DNA of 64,000 nucleotides from Rhodoferax bucti. GTDB taxonomy: Bacteria; Pseudomonadota; Gammaproteobacteria; Burkholderiales; Burkholderiaceae_C. A program made the position numbers and the translations under genes. Under the pieces are notes generated by a model. It was not told the DNA's origin. It saw only the letters and a program-made list of their open reading frames with translations, and searched no databases. Positions 33,093 through 42,717 of the stretch are shown here, piece by piece; positions within the stretch are counted from its first letter, which is position 1, and every line of letters starts with the position of its first letter. The stretch covers positions 248,001-312,000 of the forward strand of contig NZ_VAHD01000002.1 in assembly GCF_005876985.1 (NCBI RefSeq), given 5' to 3'.

Positions 33093-34319
33093 ATGGAAAG
33101 CTATTTACTCGACTGGGCCAACCTGCTCTTGCGCTGGGTGCACGTCATCACCGCCATCGCGTGGATAGGCTCCTCGTTCTACTTTGTGTTTTTGGACAGC
33201 AGCCTCACGCCGCCGGTGGACGAGGACCTGAAAAAGCAGGGCGTGAGCGGTGAGCTGTGGGCAGTGCACGGCGGCGGCTTCTACCACCCGGTGAAGTTCG
33301 CCGGGGCGCCCCCCAAGCTGCCCGAGAACCTGCACTGGTTTTACTGGGAGAGTTACAGCACCTGGCTGACCGGCTTTTCGCTGTTCACCGTGTCCTACCT
33401 GTGGAACGCGCGCACCTACCTGATTGATGCCTCCGTCAAGGCCTGGCACCCGCATGCCGCCATTGCCGTGGCGCTGGCATTTCTGGTGGTGTTCTGGTTG
33501 GCGTACGACCAGATTTGCCGCCGCTTCGGCCAACGCAAAAACGGGGATGCCATTGTCGGCGCGGGCGTGGCGGTGCTGGTGTGCATTGCCTCCTGGCTGG
33601 CCTGCCACTGGTTTGCGGGGCGCGCGGCGTTTTTGTTGATTGGCGCCATGCTCGCCACCACCATGAGCGCCAACGTGGCGCACTGGATCATTCCCGGCCA
33701 ACGCAAGATGGTGGCCAGCATCAAGGCCGGTGAGCCGGTAGACCCGATTCACGGCTGGCGCGGCAAGCAGCGCAGCGTGCACAACACCTACTTCACGCTG
33801 CCTGTGTTGTTTGCCATGCTGAGCAACCACTACAGCTTTACCTACAGCCACCCGCAAAATTGGCTGGTACTCATCCTCATGATGTTTGCGGGGGCGGCCA
33901 TTCGCCAGTTTTTTGTGCTGCGCCACGGCTACAAGCTGGGTCGCAACAGCCACCCCTGGCCCTATGCGGCGGTGGGGGTATTGGTCATTTTGGGGGCCTT
34001 GGTGTGGATGAAGCCCGAGCCACCAATTGCTATGAATTCAGGAGCTGCTCGAGCAGATTCCACAAGCGCTACAGCATCATTGGCTTATAAAGATATCAAG
34101 CCGGTGCTCGAACAGCGTTGCTACATGTGCCATGGCGAAGCAGTGCAGATGAAGAATGTGCGGCTGGACAGCCCGCAAGCCTTGGCCAGCCACGCACAGG
34201 CGGTGTACCAGCAGGTGGTGGTGACCAAAATCATGCCCATGAACAACGCCACCAACATCACCGACGCGGAGCGCGATGTGATCAAGCGCTGGTTTGAGGG
34301 CGGCGCAAAGACCGAATAG
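33093..34319 (+). CDS. puuD: Membrane-bound urate oxidase PuuD with cytochrome c domain
   Basis: A 408-residue PuuD. Residues 1-310 hold about eight membrane helices (WVHVITAIAWIGSSFYFVFLD, GGGFYHPVKF, LHWFYWE). The C-terminal cytochrome c domain has the haem motif CYMCH. It oxidises urate to 5-hydroxyisourate and passes electrons to the respiratory chain rather than to O2 directly. A GAGGAG site precedes the ATG at 33093. The linker between the membrane part and the cytochrome (PPIAMNSGAARADSTSATAS) is encoded by a family 1 repeat. Its end overlaps the convergent glycosyltransferase-like gene by 38 bases. Confidence 0.94.
   Translation: MESYLLDWANLLLRWVHVITAIAWIGSSFYFVFLDSSLTPPVDEDLKKQGVSGELWAVHGGGFYHPVKFAGAPPKLPENLHWFYWESYSTWLTGFSLFTVSYLWNARTYLIDASVKAWHPHAAIAVALAFLVVFWLAYDQICRRFGQRKNGDAIVGAGVAVLVCIASWLACHWFAGRAAFLLIGAMLATTMSANVAHWIIPGQRKMVASIKAGEPVDPIHGWRGKQRSVHNTYFTLPVLFAMLSNHYSFTYSHPQNWLVLILMMFAGAAIRQFFVLRHGYKLGRNSHPWPYAAVGVLVILGALVWMKPEPPIAMNSGAARADSTSATASLAYKDIKPVLEQRCYMCHGEAVQMKNVRLDSPQALASHAQAVYQQVVVTKIMPMNNATNITDAERDVIKRWFEGGAKTE
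34026..34074 (+). repeat. Palindromic repeat family 1, copy 5, in frame in puuD
   Basis: ATTGCTATGAATTCAGGAGC, then TGCTCGAGCA and CAAGCGCTACAGC, the standard block order. It encodes the PuuD linker IAMNSGAARADSTSATA, close to the peptide from the garD copy ([15 protein letters not shown]) in the same frame. Confidence 0.7.
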
Positions 34320-35631
34320 CCTGCGCGGCATCCGGTGCCTGCAGGCGGGCCATGAGCTGGGCGACGACCGAGGTCCAATCGCCCGCTGAGACCTGCCTGA
34401 ACAATTGCAGCGACGGGTACCACGGCGTATCGCTGCGCTCGCGCATCCAGCGCCAGTCGGTCATATACGCGGGCAGCATCAACCAGCAGGGCACGCCTAG
34501 GGCGCCCGCGAGGTGGGCCACGGCGGTGTCCACGCTGACTACCAAATCCAGCCCGGCGAGCACCGCGGCAGTGTCGGCAAAGTCCCGCAAACCACCATCG
34601 ACTGCGTGTAGCTGCGGCAGCGTGGGTTGCTTGTCTTTGTGAAGGTTGATCCACTGTGTGCCGGGCACGGCCAGTAGCGGGGCGAGCACCGAGTCATCGG
34701 CGATGGAGCGCTGGGCGTCGTGCGGAAAATCCGGGTTGCCCTGCCACACGATGCCGATGCGTAAATTGGCGTGGGTGGGCGGAGCGCCGGGTGCGAAATA
34801 GGGCGGTGTGGGGCCGTAGGGCGCAGCCTCGCTGCCGAGGTAGGCGGCCAGGCTCATCACCGGCACCCAGTAGTCCCAGTGGCGGGTGGTGAGGGCCACA
34901 TCTGCTTCCTGCCAGCGGTACACCGCGTGCACGCCGGGTAGCTGCGCCATCAGGGGATGCAAGGGCGGCTGGCAGAGCACGGCGGTGTGTGTGGCACCTC
35001 GCGTTTGCAGCAGGGGGATGAAGCGGCTGAATTGCAGCATGTCGCCAAAGCCGGCGTCTTGCACTACCAAGATGTTTTTGCCTTGCAAGGGCTCGCCGCG
35101 CCAGCGGGGGCAGCGCCAGTCGTGGGCGTGGTGAATGGGCCACTGGCGTTGCTCCCACGCTTGCCATCCCTCTTGCAGGCGGCCTTCGCGCAGCAGCAGG
35201 CAGGCGAGGTTGAAGCGGGCATGCGGGTTGTCCGGCTGCAGGCAGGCTTCCGCCTCCGCGCCACGGTGGGTGTGGTCCAGCAAGCTGCCCAAGTTGCACC
35301 AGGCCGCCACCATGTCGGGTACGCGCTGAATGGCTTGCCGATAAGCCTGTTCGGCCATGTCTATCGAGCCGAGCCGGGCCAGCACGGTGCCTAGGTGCAG
35401 ATGCACCTCAGGCAGATCGGGCGCCAGGTCGAGCGCATTACACAAGTGCTCTAGTGCCGTGGGTAAATCGCCCATCCCGTCCAGCACAAAAGCGAGGTTG
35501 ATGTGCAGGGCTGCATCGTCAGAAGCGAGTGCTAAAGCCTTGTGCAGCGATGCCAAAGCCAGGGGCCACTGCCGTTGTTCTATGGCTTGCAGGGCCTCGT
35601 CCAGCAGGGCTTGTGCCGCGTCCTGCGCCAT
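34282..35631 (-). CDS. TPR protein with glycosyltransferase-9-like domain
   Basis: A 449-residue protein. The first ~150 residues are TPR repeats (QWPLALASLHKALALASDDAALHINLAFVLDGMGD and similar). The C-terminal half looks like a heptosyltransferase-type GT9 fold (NILVVQDAGFGDMLQFSRFIPLL, GLDLVVSVDTAVAHLAGALGVPCWLML). Such proteins often modify flagellin or surface proteins; no such genes are near. The ATG at 35631 is preferred because the upstream start overlaps the LysE gene. Confidence 0.78.
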   Translation of the reverse strand: MAQDAAQALLDEALQAIEQRQWPLALASLHKALALASDDAALHINLAFVLDGMGDLPTALEHLCNALDLAPDLPEVHLHLGTVLARLGSIDMAEQAYRQAIQRVPDMVAAWCNLGSLLDHTHRGAEAEACLQPDNPHARFNLACLLLREGRLQEGWQAWEQRQWPIHHAHDWRCPRWRGEPLQGKNILVVQDAGFGDMLQFSRFIPLLQTRGATHTAVLCQPPLHPLMAQLPGVHAVYRWQEADVALTTRHWDYWVPVMSLAAYLGSEAAPYGPTPPYFAPGAPPTHANLRIGIVWQGNPDFPHDAQRSIADDSVLAPLLAVPGTQWINLHKDKQPTLPQLHAVDGGLRDFADTAAVLAGLDLVVSVDTAVAHLAGALGVPCWLMLPAYMTDWRWMRERSDTPWYPSLQLFRQVSAGDWTSVVAQLMARLQAPDAAQAIRSLRRPQTSA

Positions 35632-35644
35632 GGGGGTGTCGGGT

Positions 35645-36271
35645 TTAGCGCTGTGCCGTCGCCAGGCGCACCGCCAGGCCCACAAACACCACGCTGGCTA
35701 CCCGGTTGAGTACCCGTTGCGCGGTGTGCGAGCGTTTGAACACCTGCCCGAAGCCGGCGGCAAACCAGGCCACGGTGCTGAAGGTGAGCAAAGCGGCCAG
35801 CATGAACACGGCACCCAGCGCCACGATCTGTAAGGCCATGGAGCCCTTGGCGGGGTCGGCGAACTGCGGCAGAAAGGCGAGGAAGAAGATGGCGACCTTG
35901 GGGTTGGTGATGTTCATCATCACGCCACGCAGATAGGTTTGCAGAGGCGTCATGGCTTCTTGCTGGGCCGTGTCGCTGATGCCCACCGGCGCATGCCAGG
36001 CCCCCCAGGCGAGGTAAAGCAGGTAGCCCGCGCCCAGCAACTTGAGCGCGGTGAAGGCCGCCGCAGATGCTGCAAACACCGCGGCCAAGCCCAGCGCCAC
36101 GGCTGCCGTGTGAAACAGCAGACCGCTGCACAGCCCCAACACCACCAGCAGGCCCGCTTTACGCCCGTGCACGGCCGAATGCAGCAGCACAAACACGTTG
36201 TCGGGCCCGGGGGAGAGGGCTAATAGTACCGAGGCGGCGAAGAAGGTGAGGGTGGTTTGGAGCGTCAGCAT
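35645..36271 (-). CDS. LysE/RhtB family amino acid exporter
   Basis: A 208-residue membrane protein with about six helices and the LysE signature SPGPDNVFVLLHSAVHGRKAG, plus NPKVAIFFLAFLPQF. The substrate is unknown (homoserine, threonine or lysine in known members). It ends 13 bases before the TPR-GT gene start. Confidence 0.9.
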   Translation of the reverse strand: MLTLQTTLTFFAASVLLALSPGPDNVFVLLHSAVHGRKAGLLVVLGLCSGLLFHTAAVALGLAAVFAASAAAFTALKLLGAGYLLYLAWGAWHAPVGISDTAQQEAMTPLQTYLRGVMMNITNPKVAIFFLAFLPQFADPAKGSMALQIVALGAVFMLAALLTFSTVAWFAAGFGQVFKRSHTAQRVLNRVASVVFVGLAVRLATAQR

Positions 36272-36292
36272 GCCGCCATCCTACCGCGCGAA

Positions 36293-36394
36293 GCGGGGAT
36301 GGTGGGTGAATGGCGCAGTGAGGTAAAGGAGGAGACCTGCGGCTTACCGCAGGTCGGGGGACACGAACGGAGCCGTTTACCCACCATCCACGCC
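36293..36394. repeat. Palindromic repeat family 2, copy 2 (downstream of glxR)
   Basis: Outer arms 36293-36314 and 36372-36394 pair over about 19 of 22 positions. The core is AAAGGAGGAG, a perfect stem-loop GACCTGCGG-CTTA-CCGCAGGTC (36334-36355) and GGGGGACACG. It fills the gap between the LysE start and the glxR stop. Confidence 0.75.
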
Positions 36395-36417
36395 CCACCG
36401 CAGAGAAACGAGAAAGC

Positions 36418-37305
36418 TCAGCCCTGCGCGACTTCGTGGGCACCCATGATTTCCAGCGCGCGTACCAGCGCCGAGTGGTCCAGCCTGGCCATGTCGTGGG
36501 CGGCGCACATCTGCATGAGCTGCGCGGCACCGGCGGTTTGCGGCAGGGCCAGGCCCATGGCCTTGGCGCCGCTCAGGGCGAGGTTCAGGTCCTTCTGGTG
36601 CAAGCCGATGCGAAAACCGGGGTTGAAGGTGCGCTTGACCATGCGCTCGCCATGCACTTCCAGAATGCGCGAGGCAGCAAAACCGCCCATCAACGCCTGG
36701 CGCACCTTGGCCGGATCAGCGCCGGCTTTGCTCGCAAACAGCAGGGCCTCGCCCACAGCGGCAATGTTGAGCGCCACGATGATCTGGTTGGCGACCTTGG
36801 TGGTTTGACCGTCGCCGTTGCCGCCCACCAGGGTGATGTTCTTGCCCATGTGCTGCAGCAGGGGCAGCACGGTGGCGAAGGTGGCTTCTTCGGCGCCCAC
36901 CATGATGGTGAGGCTGGCGGCCTTGGCACCCACTTCACCACCCGACACTGGTGCGTCCACATACTGGCAGCCCAGCGCATTGATCTTGGCCGCGAAGGCC
37001 TTGGTGTCGATGGGCGAGATGGAGCTCATGTCCACCACCGTCTTGCCGGCGCTCAGGCCTCCGGCCACGCCGTTGGCGCCGAACAGCACGAGTTCCACAT
37101 CCGGGGTGTCCGGCAGCATCAAAAAAATGATGTCGGCTTTTTGCGCTACTTCTTGCGCGCTGACACAGGGCTTGCCGCCGGCTTGCAGCAAGGCGTCGGG
37201 TACGTTACCGCGTGTGTTCAGGTAGACGGTGTGGCCGGCGGCCAGCAAGTGGCCTGCCATGGGGGCGCCCATGATGCCGAGTCCGATAAATCCAAGAGTG
37301 GTCAT
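36418..37305 (-). CDS. glxR: Tartronate semialdehyde reductase GlxR/GarR
   Basis: A 295-residue beta-hydroxyacid dehydrogenase: NAD motif GFIGLGIMGAPMAGHLLAAGH, substrate motif DAPVSGGEVGA, catalytic Lys in GDGQTTKVANQI. It reduces 2-hydroxy-3-oxopropionate to glycerate, the step after GarL. It is the last gene of the uronate unit and also suits glyoxylate metabolism. It is flanked on both sides by family 2 repeats. Confidence 0.93.
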   Translation of the reverse strand: MTTLGFIGLGIMGAPMAGHLLAAGHTVYLNTRGNVPDALLQAGGKPCVSAQEVAQKADIIFLMLPDTPDVELVLFGANGVAGGLSAGKTVVDMSSISPIDTKAFAAKINALGCQYVDAPVSGGEVGAKAASLTIMVGAEEATFATVLPLLQHMGKNITLVGGNGDGQTTKVANQIIVALNIAAVGEALLFASKAGADPAKVRQALMGGFAASRILEVHGERMVKRTFNPGFRIGLHQKDLNLALSGAKAMGLALPQTAGAAQLMQMCAAHDMARLDHSALVRALEIMGAHEVAQG

Positions 37306-37346
37306 AGTGTTGGAGTGAGGTAGTAAGAAAAAAGTGTTGGAGCCAA

Positions 37347-37436
37347 GGAGGCTGGGGCGGAGCGCGTTCTGCGCAGGTCAAGGAGGAGCCCGAAGGGCGG
37401 GGGACACGGAGCAGAACGCGCTGCGCCCCAGCCTCC
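37347..37436. repeat. Palindromic repeat family 2, copy 3 (upstream of glxR)
   Basis: Arms 37347-37372 and 37411-37436 pair at 25 of 26 positions. The 38-base centre has AAGGAGGAG, a small stem GCCC-GAA-GGGC and GGGGGACACGG. As RNA it would fold into a long hairpin between garL and glxR. Same orientation as copy 2. Confidence 0.85.
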
Positions 37437-37451
37437 GTCCCTGCAAAGACA

Positions 37452-38234
37452 TCAGCTGAGGTAGCGATCCCGCAAAGCCTGCGTAGCGTTGCGGAACAGC
37501 CCCAAGTCGCTGCCCACCGCCACAAAGGTCGCGCCCATTTCCATATAACGGCGCGCATCCGCCTCCACGGGCGCCAGGATGCCGGTGGGCTTGCCCTGCG
37601 CCTTGGCCTGGGCAAACACATGGGCAATGGCGGCTTGCACCTCCGGGTGGTTGGCGTTGCCCAAATGCCCATAGCCTGCAGCGAGGTCGGAGGGACCCAC
37701 AAAAATGCAGTCCACACCGGGTACGGCCGCAATCTCGCCGCTGGCGGCTACCGCCTCGCGGCTCTCGATCTGCACGGCCACACACATGTGCCGGTTGGCT
37801 TCCTGGAAGTAGTTGGCCACCGAGCCGTAGCGGTTGCTGCGCTGGGCCACCGACACGCCGCGCATGCCTTCAGGCGGGTAGCGGGTGGCGGCCACAGCCT
37901 GGCGTGCTTCGTCGGCACTTTGCACAAAAGGCACCAAAAAGTTGTAGAAACCAGCGTCCAGCAGGCGCTTGATTTCGATGGCGTTGTTGCTGGTGGGGCG
38001 CACAAAAGGCGCACTCACGCTGTCCTTGAGCGCCATCAGTTGTGGCACAAAGGTAATCACGTCGTTGGGCGAGTGCTCGCCGTCCAGCAGGATCCAGTCA
38101 AAACCAGCGACACCCAGCACCTCGGTGCTGATGGGGCTGGCCAACGAGGCCCAGCAGCCGATCAGGCGCTTGCCGGCGAGCAGGTCTTGCTTGAACTGGT
38201 TAGGAAACGGGCGGTAAGGGGTGGGGTAGCTCAT
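37452..38234 (-). CDS. garL: 5-keto-4-deoxy-D-glucarate aldolase GarL
   Basis: A 260-residue HpcH/HpaI aldolase. [51 protein letters not shown] and the C-terminal [17 protein letters not shown] match GarL. It splits 5-keto-4-deoxyglucarate into pyruvate and tartronate semialdehyde, using a divalent metal. It lies 26 bases after garD and before glxR, in pathway order. Confidence 0.94.
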   Translation of the reverse strand: MSYPTPYRPFPNQFKQDLLAGKRLIGCWASLASPISTEVLGVAGFDWILLDGEHSPNDVITFVPQLMALKDSVSAPFVRPTSNNAIEIKRLLDAGFYNFLVPFVQSADEARQAVAATRYPPEGMRGVSVAQRSNRYGSVANYFQEANRHMCVAVQIESREAVAASGEIAAVPGVDCIFVGPSDLAAGYGHLGNANHPEVQAAIAHVFAQAKAQGKPTGILAPVEADARRYMEMGATFVAVGSDLGLFRNATQALRDRYLS

Positions 38235-38260
38235 GGCGGGCCTCGGTGAAGTCGGGTAAA

Positions 38261-39880
38261 TCAGGTAATAGGGGCCGGGTTGAAGAGCACCAGCGCGTTG
38301 TGCAGCTTCCAGTGCTCGGCCCAGGTTTTTTTGCGGCCACTGGCCACCTCCAACATCAGGTGGAAGAGTTCCCAGCCCATGTCTTCGATGGTGGCCTCGC
38401 CATCGGCAATGCGGCCAGCGTTAACGTCCATCAGGTCGTGCCAGCGGCGCGCGAGGTCGGTGCGGGTGGCCACCTTGATGACCGGGCACTCGGCCAGGCC
38501 GTAGGGTGTGCCCCGGCCGGTGGTGAACACATGCAGGTTCATGCCGGCGGCCAGCTGCAGCGTGCCGCAGATGAAGTCGCTGGCCGGGGTGGCGGCGTAG
38601 TGCAGCCCTTTGTGCCGCAGCTTCTCGCCCGGCGAGAGCACGCCACTGATAGGGGCGGTGCCGGACTTGATGATGGAGCCCATGGCCTTCTCCACGATGT
38701 TGGAGAGGCCGCCGGCCTTGTTGCCGGGGGTTGTGTTGGCGCTGCGGTCGGCTTGGCCGCGGCCCAGGTAGGCGTCGTACCAGGCCATTTCGCGGGCCAT
38801 GGCATCGGCCACCTCGGGGGTGGTGGCGCGGGCGGTCATCTGCTCAATGGCGTCACGCACTTCGGTGGTCTCTGAGAACATCACCGTGGCGCCAGCGCGC
38901 ACCAGCAGGTCGGTGCAAAACCCCACCGCCGGGTTGGCTGTGACACCCGAGAAGGCATCGCTGCCACCGCACTGCACGCCCACCACCAGCTCGCTGACGG
39001 GAATGGTTTCACGGCGACGCGCGTTGAGCCGCTCCAGGTGGGGCACGGCGCTGGCGAGCACCGAGTCAATCATGCTCATGAAGCCCACATGCTTGTCAGC
39101 TTGCAGGCACACCACGTCGAGCTCCGGCGCTGTTGGAGTGTCCAATGTGCATGTAGCGCTCGTATTGCTTGCGCGGGTAGCTACTATTTCGATAGCACGC
39201 TGCTCGGCGGGGAATAGGCGCTCAGGCTGCAGCTTTTCGCAGCCCAGGCTCACCACTATCACCTCGCCACCAAAGTTGGGGTTCTTGGAGATGTTGCGCA
39301 GCGTGCGGATGGGGATGATGGCGTCGGGCGCATCAATCGCCACGCCGCAGCCGTAGGCGTGTTCCAGGCCAATCACGTCATCCACGTTGGGGTAGCGCGG
39401 CAGCAGCTCGGCCTTGATGCGTTGCACCGCAAAGTCCACCACGCCGGCCACGCATTGCACTGTGGTGGTGATAGCCAGAATGTTGCGCGTACCCACCGAG
39501 CCATCGGCGTTGCGGTAGCCCTCAAAGGTGTAGCCGGTGAGGGGCTCGGCGCTCCAGGCGGGGGCCGTGGCTTGGGGCAGATCGGTCAGCGCTCGGGCTT
39601 CGGGCATGTGCAGCAGGCGCTCATGCACCCAGGCACCGGCGGGAATGTCCTTGAGCGCATAGCCGATGGGCACGTTGTAGCGCAGCACGGCAGCGTCTTG
39701 GGGGATGGCGGTCAACGCCACCTTGTGGCCTTGGGGCACGCGGTCCACCAGGGTGACGCCATCGGGCAGCACCGCACCCACGGGCAGGCCGCCGTCGTTG
39801 ACCACGATAGCCACGTTGTCCGCCGCGTGCATGCGGATGCTGCGCGGTGAATCTTGTTGCGTAGAGGGAGTCGAACTCAT
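38261..39880 (-). CDS. garD: Galactarate dehydratase GarD
   Basis: A 539-residue UxaA/GarD-type dehydratase: N-terminal SAF-like domain ([17 protein letters not shown]), then [46 protein letters not shown] and [18 protein letters not shown]. It removes water from galactarate, probably with iron. A family 1 repeat adds [15 protein letters not shown] at residues ~235-250, between the conserved core blocks. Confidence 0.93.
   Translation of the reverse strand: MSSTPSTQQDSPRSIRMHAADNVAIVVNDGGLPVGAVLPDGVTLVDRVPQGHKVALTAIPQDAAVLRYNVPIGYALKDIPAGAWVHERLLHMPEARALTDLPQATAPAWSAEPLTGYTFEGYRNADGSVGTRNILAITTTVQCVAGVVDFAVQRIKAELLPRYPNVDDVIGLEHAYGCGVAIDAPDAIIPIRTLRNISKNPNFGGEVIVVSLGCEKLQPERLFPAEQRAIEIVATRASNTSATCTLDTPTAPELDVVCLQADKHVGFMSMIDSVLASAVPHLERLNARRRETIPVSELVVGVQCGGSDAFSGVTANPAVGFCTDLLVRAGATVMFSETTEVRDAIEQMTARATTPEVADAMAREMAWYDAYLGRGQADRSANTTPGNKAGGLSNIVEKAMGSIIKSGTAPISGVLSPGEKLRHKGLHYAATPASDFICGTLQLAAGMNLHVFTTGRGTPYGLAECPVIKVATRTDLARRWHDLMDVNAGRIADGEATIEDMGWELFHLMLEVASGRKKTWAEHWKLHNALVLFNPAPIT
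39152..39197 (-). repeat. Palindromic repeat family 1, copy 6, in frame in garD
   Basis: Plus strand: TGTAGCGCTCGTATTGC, TTGCGCGGGTAGC, TACTATTTCGATAGC. Read from the gene it encodes [16 protein letters not shown] in the same frame as the puuD and urtB copies. Confidence 0.7.
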
Positions 39881-39887
39881 GGGGGCA

Positions 39888-40859
39888 TCAATCCGCTTTG
39901 ATGTTGCGGGCGCTGATTAGCTTTTGCCAGCGCACGTATTCGGCTGCCTGGTAGCTGGCAAATTGCTCCGGGGTGTTGAGCACCAACTCAAAGCCCAGCT
40001 CCAGCAGCTTGGGGGCCACTGCGGGGTCTTTGATGGAAGCCACGATGGCCTCATGGATGCGCTTTTTGATGTCCGCCGGCAGGCCCTTGGGTGCCGCCAC
40101 TGCTTGCCAGGAGTTGACGTTGGCTTCTTTGACGCCGCTTTCTTCCAAGGTGGGCACCTCGGGCAGCAAAGGCGAGCGCTTGGCACTGGTGATGGCCAAT
40201 GCGCGCAACTTGCCGGCTTTGATCTGGGGCAGGGCCGTGTTGATGTTCATGAACGAGCAATCGACCTGATTGCCGAGCAGGTCGGTCATCACCGGGCCGC
40301 CGCCTTTGTAGGGGATATGCACACCGCTGGTGCCGGTTTGTTGCCAGAACAGCTCGGCCGTCAGGTGGTCGCTGCTGCCGTTGCCTGACGAGGCAAAGCT
40401 CATCTTGTCCGGGTTGGCTTTGAGGTAGCTGATGACTTCGGGCACCGACTTGCGCGCCGAGGCCGCAGGTACCACCAGCACGTTGGGCGCTTGCGCCACG
40501 ATGGTGATGGGGTCCAGGTCCTTGAGCGCGTCGTAGTTCGCTTTGATCAGGTGCGGCGCAATCACAAAGGGCCCGAGAGACGACACCAGAAAGGTGTGAC
40601 CGTCTGCCGGTGCGCGTGCCACTTGCGCGGCGCCAATGGTGCCGGTGGCCCCGGCCTTGTTGTCCACGATGAAGGTGAAGCCGGCGCCCAGTTTCTCAGC
40701 CATCTTGGTGGAGAGGGCACGGGCAATCAGGTCGGTAGATCCGCCTGGTGGAAAAGGTACCACCAGGGTGATGGGCTTGGCCGGCCATGTATCGGCCCAG
40801 CCCAGTGTGGGGGCGGCGGCCAGGGCCAGCCCGGTGTGCAAAAGGTGTCTACGTTGCAT
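39888..40859 (-). CDS. Bug/TctC family tripartite transporter receptor
   Basis: A 323-residue periplasmic receptor with signal peptide ([22 protein letters not shown]) and the Bug signature ([46 protein letters not shown]). Bug proteins bind carboxylates. No TctAB membrane genes are present, although it lies inside the uronate unit between the TRAP permease and garD. Confidence 0.93.
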   Translation of the reverse strand: MQRRHLLHTGLALAAAPTLGWADTWPAKPITLVVPFPPGGSTDLIARALSTKMAEKLGAGFTFIVDNKAGATGTIGAAQVARAPADGHTFLVSSLGPFVIAPHLIKANYDALKDLDPITIVAQAPNVLVVPAASARKSVPEVISYLKANPDKMSFASSGNGSSDHLTAELFWQQTGTSGVHIPYKGGGPVMTDLLGNQVDCSFMNINTALPQIKAGKLRALAITSAKRSPLLPEVPTLEESGVKEANVNSWQAVAAPKGLPADIKKRIHEAIVASIKDPAVAPKLLELGFELVLNTPEQFASYQAAEYVRWQKLISARNIKAD

Positions 40860-40880
40860 AGTGTGCTCCTTGAGGGGCGG

Positions 40881-42176
40881 TCAATGTCCAAGAACGAAAG
40901 TGGGTAGCCACAGCGAGAACGTGGGCACATAAGTCACCAGCGCGAGGCAGGCCAGCAGGGCTCCGTAAAACGGCAGGATGGAGCGCATGACTTCACCCAC
41001 CGAGATGCCGCCGATGGCACACCCGACCGCCTGGGTTGTCCCCACGGGAGGAGTGTTGAGGCCCAGTGCGCAATTGATCAAAATCACCACGCCGAACTGC
41101 GTCGGGTCCATGCCAAATTTCTGGGCAATCGGCAGGAAGATGGGGGTGCAGATCAGCAGTGTAGGCGCCATGTCCAAGAAGGTGCCCAGCACGAACAAGG
41201 CCACGTTGATCATCAAAAAGATCATCCAGGGGTTCTGGGTCACGGTGCTCATGAGCTCACCGGTGCGCTCAGGCACTTCGTACATCGCCAGGAAGTAGCC
41301 GAAGGCATTTGAGATGCCGATTAGGAACAACACCACCCCGGTGGTCTTGCAGGCCTTGGCGCAGGACTTGATGAAGTCATTCCACGACAACGAGCGGTAG
41401 GCCACGGCAGTGATCAGCAAGGCCCACAGCACCGCCGTAGCGGCAGACTCGGTGGCGGTGAATACGCCCGACAAAATACCCACCAAAATGATGCCCACAA
41501 TCAGCAGGCCCGGCAGCGCGGCCAGGAAGCTGTTGCCCACCTCTCCCCAACCGGGGAAAGCGCCGCGTGTGGGGTAGCCGCGTTTGATGGCCACACCATA
41601 GGCGGCCAGCAGGTTCAGGCCGGTCAGCAAGAGGGCTGGCACCACGCAGGCGAGCATCATGCCCAGCACGCTCACCGAGGCAATGCCTGCGGTGGCCAGG
41701 GTGTACAAAATCAGGTTGTGGCTGGTGGGCATCAATGCGCCGACCAGGGATGCGTGGGTGGTCACGTTCACCGCGTAGTCGGTGTCGTAGCCTTCCTTCT
41801 TCATCAGCGGAATCATCACCGAGCCCATGGCGGACACATCGGCCACGGGGGAGCCGGCCACGCCGCCGAACAAGGTGCAACCCACCACGTTGGACATGCC
41901 CAAGCCGCCGCGTACATGGCCCACCATGCTGTTGGCAAAGCGCACGATGCGGTGGGCAATGCCGCCGTGCAGCATCAGCTCACCGGCAAAAATAAAGAAG
42001 GGGATGGCCAGGAAGGAGAACACCTGCATGCCCCCCACCATCTTCTGAAACACCACCGCCACCGGCAAACCGGCAGTAATGATGGTGGCCACCGACGACA
42101 GGCCTACCGCAAAGCCCACCGGCACGCCGATGATCAACAGCAAGCCAAAGCTCACACCCAAAACAATCAGTTCCAT
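40881..42176 (-). CDS. TRAP transporter large permease (DctM type)
   Basis: A 431-residue DctM-type permease with about 12 helices (LIIGVPVGFAVGLSSVATI, FLAIPFFIFAGELMLHGG, TLFGGVAGSPVADVSAMGSVMIP, LGTFLDMAPTLLICTPIFLPIA, GLNTPPVGTTQAVGC). Ion-driven uptake of a sugar acid is expected from its place between the binding protein and the uronate enzymes. It overlaps the small permease by ten bases. Confidence 0.95.
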   Translation of the reverse strand: MELIVLGVSFGLLLIIGVPVGFAVGLSSVATIITAGLPVAVVFQKMVGGMQVFSFLAIPFFIFAGELMLHGGIAHRIVRFANSMVGHVRGGLGMSNVVGCTLFGGVAGSPVADVSAMGSVMIPLMKKEGYDTDYAVNVTTHASLVGALMPTSHNLILYTLATAGIASVSVLGMMLACVVPALLLTGLNLLAAYGVAIKRGYPTRGAFPGWGEVGNSFLAALPGLLIVGIILVGILSGVFTATESAATAVLWALLITAVAYRSLSWNDFIKSCAKACKTTGVVLFLIGISNAFGYFLAMYEVPERTGELMSTVTQNPWMIFLMINVALFVLGTFLDMAPTLLICTPIFLPIAQKFGMDPTQFGVVILINCALGLNTPPVGTTQAVGCAIGGISVGEVMRSILPFYGALLACLALVTYVPTFSLWLPTFVLGH

Positions 42177-42655
42177 GCCGGCACCACTTCCTTGCCCTGC
42201 AGCAGGGCGATCACATGTTCAACAGTAAAGAGCACCACCAGCACGCCGGCGATGATGAGCGGCACGTAGTCCATGCTGGAGGGGATGGGCAGCATGGGTT
42301 TTTGGTCGTTCCACTTGAGGGCGGCCCAGATGTAGCCGTTGTAGGCCATGAGCGCGCCGAAGATGCCGACCAGAATGTGGATCAGGATTTCCAGCTTCAG
42401 GCGCAGCTTTTCGGGCAGCAGGCTGATGATGGAGTCCATGCCGATGTGGCCGGCGTCGCGTACGCCCACCGCCACGCCCAGCGCGGTGATGTAGAGCACC
42501 AGCAGCAAGGCCAAGGCCTCGGCCCAGGTGGGGGTGTCGTTAAACACATAGCGCCCGATGACCTGGTATTGCACGCAGGCGATGAGCACGATAAGGCCAG
42601 CCACTGCAAGCATCAGACTGAGCTTGGAGAGCGTGGCACAGAAGCGGGTATACAT
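42167..42655 (-). CDS. TRAP transporter small permease (DctQ type)
   Basis: A 162-residue DctQ protein with four helices (VQYQVIGRYVFNDTPTWAEALALLLVLYITALGVAVGVRDAGHIGMD is the family signature). The ATG at 42655 follows GGAG; an ORF start 20 codons upstream would include the hairpin region. It partners the large permease and the binding protein at 42718. Confidence 0.93.
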   Translation of the reverse strand: MYTRFCATLSKLSLMLAVAGLIVLIACVQYQVIGRYVFNDTPTWAEALALLLVLYITALGVAVGVRDAGHIGMDSIISLLPEKLRLKLEILIHILVGIFGALMAYNGYIWAALKWNDQKPMLPIPSSMDYVPLIIAGVLVVLFTVEHVIALLQGKEVVPAWN

Positions 42656-42680
42656 GAACAGCTCCGGTGGGTGGGAAACA

Positions 42681-42703
42681 CACCCCGGCAGAGCGCCGGG
42701 GTG
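42681..42703 (-). terminator. Hairpin between TRAP binding protein and permease genes
   Basis: CACCCCGGC and GCCGGGGTG form a perfect 9-base stem with loop AGAGC. It lies 15 bases after the binding-protein stop on the minus strand. With no real T run it is more likely a partial terminator or mRNA stabiliser, giving more binding protein than permease. Confidence 0.6.
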
Positions 42704-42717
42704 TTCAAACGACACGT

